Shown piece by piece: positions 59,931 through 64,000 of a stretch of DNA of 64,000 nt. Below the pieces are notes generated by a model that saw only the letters and a program-made list of their open reading frames with translations, was not told the DNA's origin and did not search any database. The translations under genes were made by a program, and so were the position numbers. Position 1 is the first letter of the stretch. Each line of letters starts with the position of its first letter. Origin of the DNA: Erysipelothrix sp. HDW6C. GTDB lineage: Bacteria; Bacillota_I; Bacilli_A; Erysipelotrichales; Erysipelotrichaceae. The stretch spans positions 868,001 through 932,000 of the forward strand of contig NZ_CP049861.1 of assembly GCF_011299615.1 (NCBI RefSeq), in the 5' to 3' direction.

Positions 59931-62300
59931 ATGAATAATATTGTCAAAAGAATGGTAAAACTTGATTTACATATTCATAGTGCTGCAAGTATTGGGAAAG
60001 ATGGTGATAAAGTTAAAGATAATACTATAGATAACTTGCCAGTACTCTATCAACGACTTGAAAACGAAGAAGTTGAACTTATTTCAATTACTGATCATAA
60101 CAATTTTGATTTAGCAATGTTTGATCGAATACGGAGTGATATTGAACTAGAGAAAACTGGAACACTGAAAAAAATTCTGCCTGGAATTGAATTTGATGTA
60201 GAAATTGAGAACAGCAAAATACATGTTATCAGTATTTTCAATGACTTAAATTATGAAAACATAAAATGTATTCCGGAGAAACTTAAAAAATATACTTTTG
60301 ACAATGAATCAAAAAAAGCATTTAAAGAAAGCACCTTCAAAAACATTCTCTCTGATTTGAATTTGGATGTAGTACTAATTGCGCATCAAAAAAGCGATGT
60401 GAGAGCAAAAATCCACAATGATAATTTATCGAATGTTGGCGAAAAACTTTTTGATAACTTTATTGCCCTCGACTATTTTGATGCTGTTGAATTCAGAAGT
60501 GGAAAAGTAGAAGGCATGTTAAGAAACTATAAAGTTGAGCATGAATTGGAGAATTTAAGATTCATAACTGGAACTGATTGTCATGTCTGGAGTGTCTATC
60601 CAGATCAAGATATGACAAGACAAAGTGAGATTAAGTTCACATATATGAAAAGTCTATGCAGCTTCAAGGGTCTTGTCATGGCACTAACTGAACCCAAAAG
60701 ACTGTCTACAGCAAACCTAAGCATACATCCTCCCCACATTAAAGAGTTATCTATTGACTTGTCTGGAGAAAAAGTAATGATTAATCTTGCATCAGGTATT
60801 AACGTGATAATTGGAGATAATTCGATTGGCAAGAGTTTGATTGTTGAGAAATTATTTAATAAAGATTATCTGAGTTCTTCTAAAACACTGAAGGATGGTC
60901 ATGATAAATATCTGAAATCAAAAGAAATGAGTCTTAATATTGTTGCTGGTTTGGACGAAATTCAGTATTTGTATAAGCGACAAGGCGGAATACGAGGTGA
61001 TTTTCAATCAGACAAAAATCTAAAAGATATTGATTTCTTTAGTAATAAATTTATTGATTTAGATAATGCGGCAGTTTCAGGAGAAATTGATAGATACGCA
61101 GATAAAGTGATTGAAAGAATGAAGCAAAATCACAGCATTATGACAAAGAATAATTCGTTGAATTTCACAATTAACATACCATCTGATGTTGAAGAGAACT
61201 ATTATTATCTTTCGATTTTAAATGATCTTAAGCAAGATGAGGCAAGTTATGAAAGTATACTAGTTAAGATTGAGACAATACTAAATAATCTATCAGATTT
61301 AAGAGAAGAAAAATTGTTCGAGAGTAATAAAGAGTTAGATCAAATAGTTGGTGAAATGAAGAAGTTGCAGCACATTTATAAAAGTAAAAAGAGAGATACT
61401 GAAACTAAAAATAGAGTTATTAATATTATCAACCTCAAATCTAGACACTTTAATAGTCATTATACGCTTCAAAAACAAGGGCAAGAAGCACAACTCACTA
61501 AATATAATGATGAAAAGATACTAGTTATCAACAAAGTTGTTGAGGCTGTAAAAATAAATAGTGAAAAGTTAATTGACCCCTTGCAAGATTTTGAAGAAAT
61601 TGTATTAAGTCCGCTGATGAATGAGATAGGTGAGTATACTTTTGTCACCAAAAGAATATATGATCAAATAGATAAAGAAACTATGATCAAAATTCTTATG
61701 AGTCCTATAAAATACTGTAGTTATGAAAACTTGCTATTATCAATTAATACCGATACTTTTGAAAGTAAGTTTAAAGAAACCGAGACAAGAAAGCATAATG
61801 GAACCAATGTAGATAAATTTGAACTGTACAAAGCTATTACGAAGGACTATTATCTTAGAGAAATTTTGGCAGGAGATTTGTTGATTAATAAAAACAATCT
61901 TGAGTTGCTAACTGGAAATTCCCCAGGGAAAAATGCACTGATTTATCTAGACATACTATCGCAAGATGACCTTCATCAATTAATAGTAATTGATCAGCCA
62001 GGTGATGATGTAGCACAGAATAGGGTTGCAAGCGAACTTGTAGCGATTTTCAGATCTATGGTGGACAATAATAAACAAGTTATAATAGTAACTCATAAAC
62101 CTGAGCTTGTGGTGAATTTGGATGTTGATAATGTAATAATTTTGAAGCAAACCAATAATGGAAATATAGAGATTCACAATGGAGCACTTGAGTTTGAAAA
62201 TGAACAAATTAATGTATTGGCAGAGGTTGCAAATACATTAGATGGAGGGGTTGAAACGATCAGAAAGAGATGGAAAAGATATGATAAAAAAAGTGATTGA
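59931..62300 (+). CDS. PHP-domain/SMC-like ATPase fusion (TrlF-like)
   Basis: 789 residues. N-terminal PHP phosphoesterase domain (1-265): metal ligands in DLHIHS (12-17), TDHNNF (54-59), IAHQKSD (150-156) and GTDCH (214-218). Then an ABC/SMC-type ATPase: Walker A GDNSIGKS (295-302), a long charged helical/coiled-coil insert (about 390-560), a signature-like NSPGK (663-667), Walker B LIVIDQPGDD (684-693, Gln where most ABC ATPases have the catalytic Glu) and VTHKPE (720-725). This resembles TrlF-type ATPases, associated with defence. The PHP domain suggests a nuclease or phosphatase gated by the ATPase. AT-rich with AGA/ATA codons unlike upstream genes. AGGAGG ribosome binding site. Confidence 0.82.
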   Translation: MNNIVKRMVKLDLHIHSAASIGKDGDKVKDNTIDNLPVLYQRLENEEVELISITDHNNFDLAMFDRIRSDIELEKTGTLKKILPGIEFDVEIENSKIHVISIFNDLNYENIKCIPEKLKKYTFDNESKKAFKESTFKNILSDLNLDVVLIAHQKSDVRAKIHNDNLSNVGEKLFDNFIALDYFDAVEFRSGKVEGMLRNYKVEHELENLRFITGTDCHVWSVYPDQDMTRQSEIKFTYMKSLCSFKGLVMALTEPKRLSTANLSIHPPHIKELSIDLSGEKVMINLASGINVIIGDNSIGKSLIVEKLFNKDYLSSSKTLKDGHDKYLKSKEMSLNIVAGLDEIQYLYKRQGGIRGDFQSDKNLKDIDFFSNKFIDLDNAAVSGEIDRYADKVIERMKQNHSIMTKNNSLNFTINIPSDVEENYYYLSILNDLKQDEASYESILVKIETILNNLSDLREEKLFESNKELDQIVGEMKKLQHIYKSKKRDTETKNRVINIINLKSRHFNSHYTLQKQGQEAQLTKYNDEKILVINKVVEAVKINSEKLIDPLQDFEEIVLSPLMNEIGEYTFVTKRIYDQIDKETMIKILMSPIKYCSYENLLLSINTDTFESKFKETETRKHNGTNVDKFELYKAITKDYYLREILAGDLLINKNNLELLTGNSPGKNALIYLDILSQDDLHQLIVIDQPGDDVAQNRVASELVAIFRSMVDNNKQVIIVTHKPELVVNLDVDNVIILKQTNNGNIEIHNGALEFENEQINVLAEVANTLDGGVETIRKRWKRYDKKSD

Positions 62301-62586
62301 GATAAGAATCGAAGATAATAGTAGAATAGTGGTTACTAACCATTTAGGTGTTAATATAGAGATCGGCCTAGAAAAAAAGCAGATCTCTGCAAAAGACATA
62401 TATGCATTACTGGATTTTGAAGAGAAAAGTGTGACTGAGCTAAGTCCTGCTGAGAGGCTCTCAGATGATAAAACATCCGGTCCAAGTAATGAGATTTATC
62501 GTTTGTTTAATTATGTCTACGATTTATTAGCAAGTGTCATTGATGAGGTTGAAAAATTCCGAATAGAACTTGGAGAACATAATTAA
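62281..62586 (+). CDS. Small partner protein of the PHP-ATPase (unknown)
   Basis: 101 residues, unrecognised. An N-terminal beta region (VIEIRIEDNSRIVVTNHLGVNIEIGL) is followed by a short linker and a C-terminal amphipathic helix (YRLFNYVYDLLASVIDEVEKFRIEL). Its ATG lies 20 nt inside the ATPase gene, indicating translational coupling and probably a partner or inhibitor of the ATPase. No HTH or nuclease motif seen. Confidence 0.55.
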   Translation: MIKKVIEIRIEDNSRIVVTNHLGVNIEIGLEKKQISAKDIYALLDFEEKSVTELSPAERLSDDKTSGPSNEIYRLFNYVYDLLASVIDEVEKFRIELGEHN

Positions 62587-62613
62587 TTAAGTAAATTTGA
62601 AAATGGAGGAATT

Positions 62614-62652
62614 ATGAACAAGCATGATTGCAGGGTTAGATATGTTTTCTAA
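62614..62652 (+). other. Possible micro-ORF (12 codons)
   Basis: ATG 62614 with a well placed GGAGGA encodes MNKHDCRVRYVF then stops. It may be a decayed gene start or leader. The 200 bases between the partner gene and the helical protein gene contain nothing else recognisable. Confidence 0.25.
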
Positions 62653-62784
62653 ATTGAAGTTTGTTTTCCTAAACTTGCAATTATTAAGTAAGATTTCCCA
62701 AGTGTTTAATGGTTAAGGTATGTAATGAGGGCGGAGATTATGCAGTATATAGCCTCATTATTAAAGTGCAAAGGGGACGATAAA

Positions 62785-63675
62785 ATGAGGTACGATGAAT
62801 ATCTAGACTACTTAGACGAGTGTATTGATTATTGTGATCAGAGAGCGAGCGAGATTATTGAACACAAAGAAATAAATATTAATGTCTTTGACAACGTAAC
62901 TAATGATGTTAAAGAGAAGCTAAATGGGGAATTTGCTGACACAATCGGCTTCTTAAAAGTGTTTCACATTTTGACAGTAGACTATATGGCCGAAATACTG
63001 AAACAATACAGAATTGATTGTTTTTCTAATCAAATAGTTCCGAATGAAGATATGTTTTATCTACACACCAGAGCTCTAAGAACCTATTTAGAAGTAGTTA
63101 TATTGATAAGTAATGGACTTTCTGATGGGGCATATGCAAGAAACAGGACTAATTATGAGATAATATCGATTATGAGAGTATTCAATAAGTACAAAGACGA
63201 TGCGAGCAAAGCATTTAGAAATACTAAGATTAACAGCAACAAGTGGATTTTAGACATAGAAAAAATCAGTAAGGATTTCTCAAGTAGGATGACACAATGG
63301 AGTAGAAAGAACTCTTTGAGTAATAAAGATATTGCATTGATTTGTAGTGGCGATGGTTTTGATTACATGAAGAAGTGGGAAGAAGTCTATAGAACTTCAA
63401 ACAACATCTTACATGTTAATTACGAAGGTACATATAGTTCGATTTCTTCAAAGGGTGAAATTGCTCTCAACCCAGGACACTCAAATGGCGGCATTGCTCT
63501 AGTTTCAGATCATGCAGTACAGTTAATTGCAATTGCAAATTCGATCTTCATTGATTACATGTTTTGTTTGGGGAACAAATCGCAAAGTCTCATTTCACTT
63601 ATTCATGAATTTAAATATACTAATCATTTTCTTGTAAATAACTTCAGAATGAAAAATGATCAACTAGTTGTATAA
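62785..63675 (+). CDS. Unrecognised helical protein (DUF5677-like pattern)
   Basis: 296 residues, almost wholly helical: two N-terminal helical hairpins, TRALRTYLEVVILISNGLSDGAYARNRTNYE in the middle, NNILHVNYEGTY, and a hydrophobic C-terminal helix (VQLIAIANSIFIDYMFCLG). The arrangement (R..E helices, YARNRTNYE, HVNYE) recalls DUF5677, a HEPN-like group found in islands and defence loci, but the match is by eye. ATG 62785 has AAAGGGGA at 8 nt; an earlier ATG at 62725 is possible. AT-rich like its neighbours. Confidence 0.6.
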   Translation: MRYDEYLDYLDECIDYCDQRASEIIEHKEININVFDNVTNDVKEKLNGEFADTIGFLKVFHILTVDYMAEILKQYRIDCFSNQIVPNEDMFYLHTRALRTYLEVVILISNGLSDGAYARNRTNYEIISIMRVFNKYKDDASKAFRNTKINSNKWILDIEKISKDFSSRMTQWSRKNSLSNKDIALICSGDGFDYMKKWEEVYRTSNNILHVNYEGTYSSISSKGEIALNPGHSNGGIALVSDHAVQLIAIANSIFIDYMFCLGNKSQSLISLIHEFKYTNHFLVNNFRMKNDQLVV

Positions 63676-63861
63676 GTATCAGTAACGTAAATAAGTTACT
63701 ACAAGAATCCAAGCGGTAGTGGTGATAAGTACATTGTGGTTACTCGAAAAGTGCATATGTGTTATTTGAAATACCATGAAGTACAAAATCTAGATTCTAA
63801 GTTAATAATTGTTATGGCAGAAACAAAGTAAATGAACTTAACCTGAGAGTGAGGTGGCGAT

Positions 63862-64000
63862 TTGGAACGGTTTAGATTAATGAGAAATATTGTCACCTGT
63901 AACAAGTGTGGTGACACAATTGAAAGCAAATATATAAGTGACTGTGTAAGATGTAAATGTGGAGCAATTGGTACGAATGGCGGAACAGAGTATCAAAGAC
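63862..64000 (+). CDS. Zinc-ribbon protein, 3' end beyond window
   Basis: Partial, 46 codons visible. Paired cysteines TCNKCGDTIESK and VRCKCGAIG form a four-Cys zinc ribbon of the small DUF7695-type group. TTG 63862 has GAGGTGG close ahead; ATG 63880 is an alternative start in the same frame. The 186 bases before it (63676-63861) hold no clear gene. Confidence 0.6.
   Translation, partial: MERFRLMRNIVTCNKCGDTIESKYISDCVRCKCGAIGTNGGTEYQR

Noticed and set aside
59763-64000. A second copy of the tRNA-Val 3' end (attachment site) or an integrase gene
   Set aside because: None is visible up to the right edge; if present it lies beyond the window.

Overview
The window is a chromosomal stretch from a low-GC, fermentative Firmicute. 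The best guess is an Erysipelotrichia or Erysipelothrix-like bacterium. This is inferred from base composition, AGGAGG-type ribosome binding sites, Gram-positive lipoproteins, AsnA-type asparagine synthetase, PTS sugar uptake with a cre-like site, and T-box, TPP, fluoride and Mn2+ riboswitch control. No rRNA, phage structural gene, transposase or CRISPR array is visible.

Layout. 0-4 kb: the end of a uracil permease gene, a lone AAA ATPase, a small membrane protein and an orphan AgrC-like sensor kinase. 4-8 kb: a methionine T-box controls an M20 amidohydrolase and the metN-metI-metQ importer, followed by a YxeA-family protein. 8.5-10.7 kb: a SWIM protein, a VanY-type D,D-carboxypeptidase and an SRPBCC protein. 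10.9-14.3 kb: an RpiR regulator next to a lactose/cellobiose-type EIIC and a MupG-like 6-phospho-muramidase. 14.3-15.7 kb: a fluoride riboswitch and the cation/proton antiporter it controls. 15.7-17.4 kb: an aspartate-dehydrogenase-like and a 2-hydroxyacid-dehydrogenase-like pair. 17.4-19.6 kb (minus): a PadR regulator with two envelope proteins.

19.7-25.7 kb is a tight five-gene operon that looks devoted to nucleic-acid maintenance: a membrane-anchored MutS-like ATPase, an NTF2-like protein, an AlkD-like glycosylase, a three-domain RNA repair enzyme (kinase, phosphatase and T4 Rnl1-like ligase) and an MBL-fold hydrolase. 26-30 kb: an ABC-F ribosome-protection-type gene behind a heptapeptide leader, a methyltransferase, and a WYL regulator divergent from a peptidase-E-like gene across a long palindrome. 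30.9-33.9 kb: a TPP riboswitch and thiamine-precursor transport genes. 34-38.6 kb: a lipoprotein, Tag glycosylase, M20 dipeptidase, YfcC transporter and GNAT enzyme. 38.6-43 kb: a MerR regulator facing a heterodimeric ABC exporter. 43-46.3 kb: VTC-like, DUF4956 and beta-helix surface proteins. 46.3-48.5 kb: a split AraC/GyrI regulator, a GNAT enzyme and a YczE protein. 48.5-51.3 kb: a Mn2+ riboswitch and a P-type ATPase. 51.3-58 kb: an NMT1-type ABC importer and a PucR regulator, divergent from an MFS carrier and a uridine phosphorylase. 58-59.6 kb: asnA and a GNAT enzyme.

From tRNA-Val (59.69 kb) to the right edge the sequence becomes visibly AT-richer and the genes change character: a PHP-domain/SMC-like ATPase fusion with a small overlapping partner, an unrecognised helical protein and a cut-off zinc-ribbon protein. 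This looks like the left part of a horizontally acquired island, probably defence cargo, inserted beside the tRNA gene. It and the RNA repair operon are the most likely places for undescribed biology.
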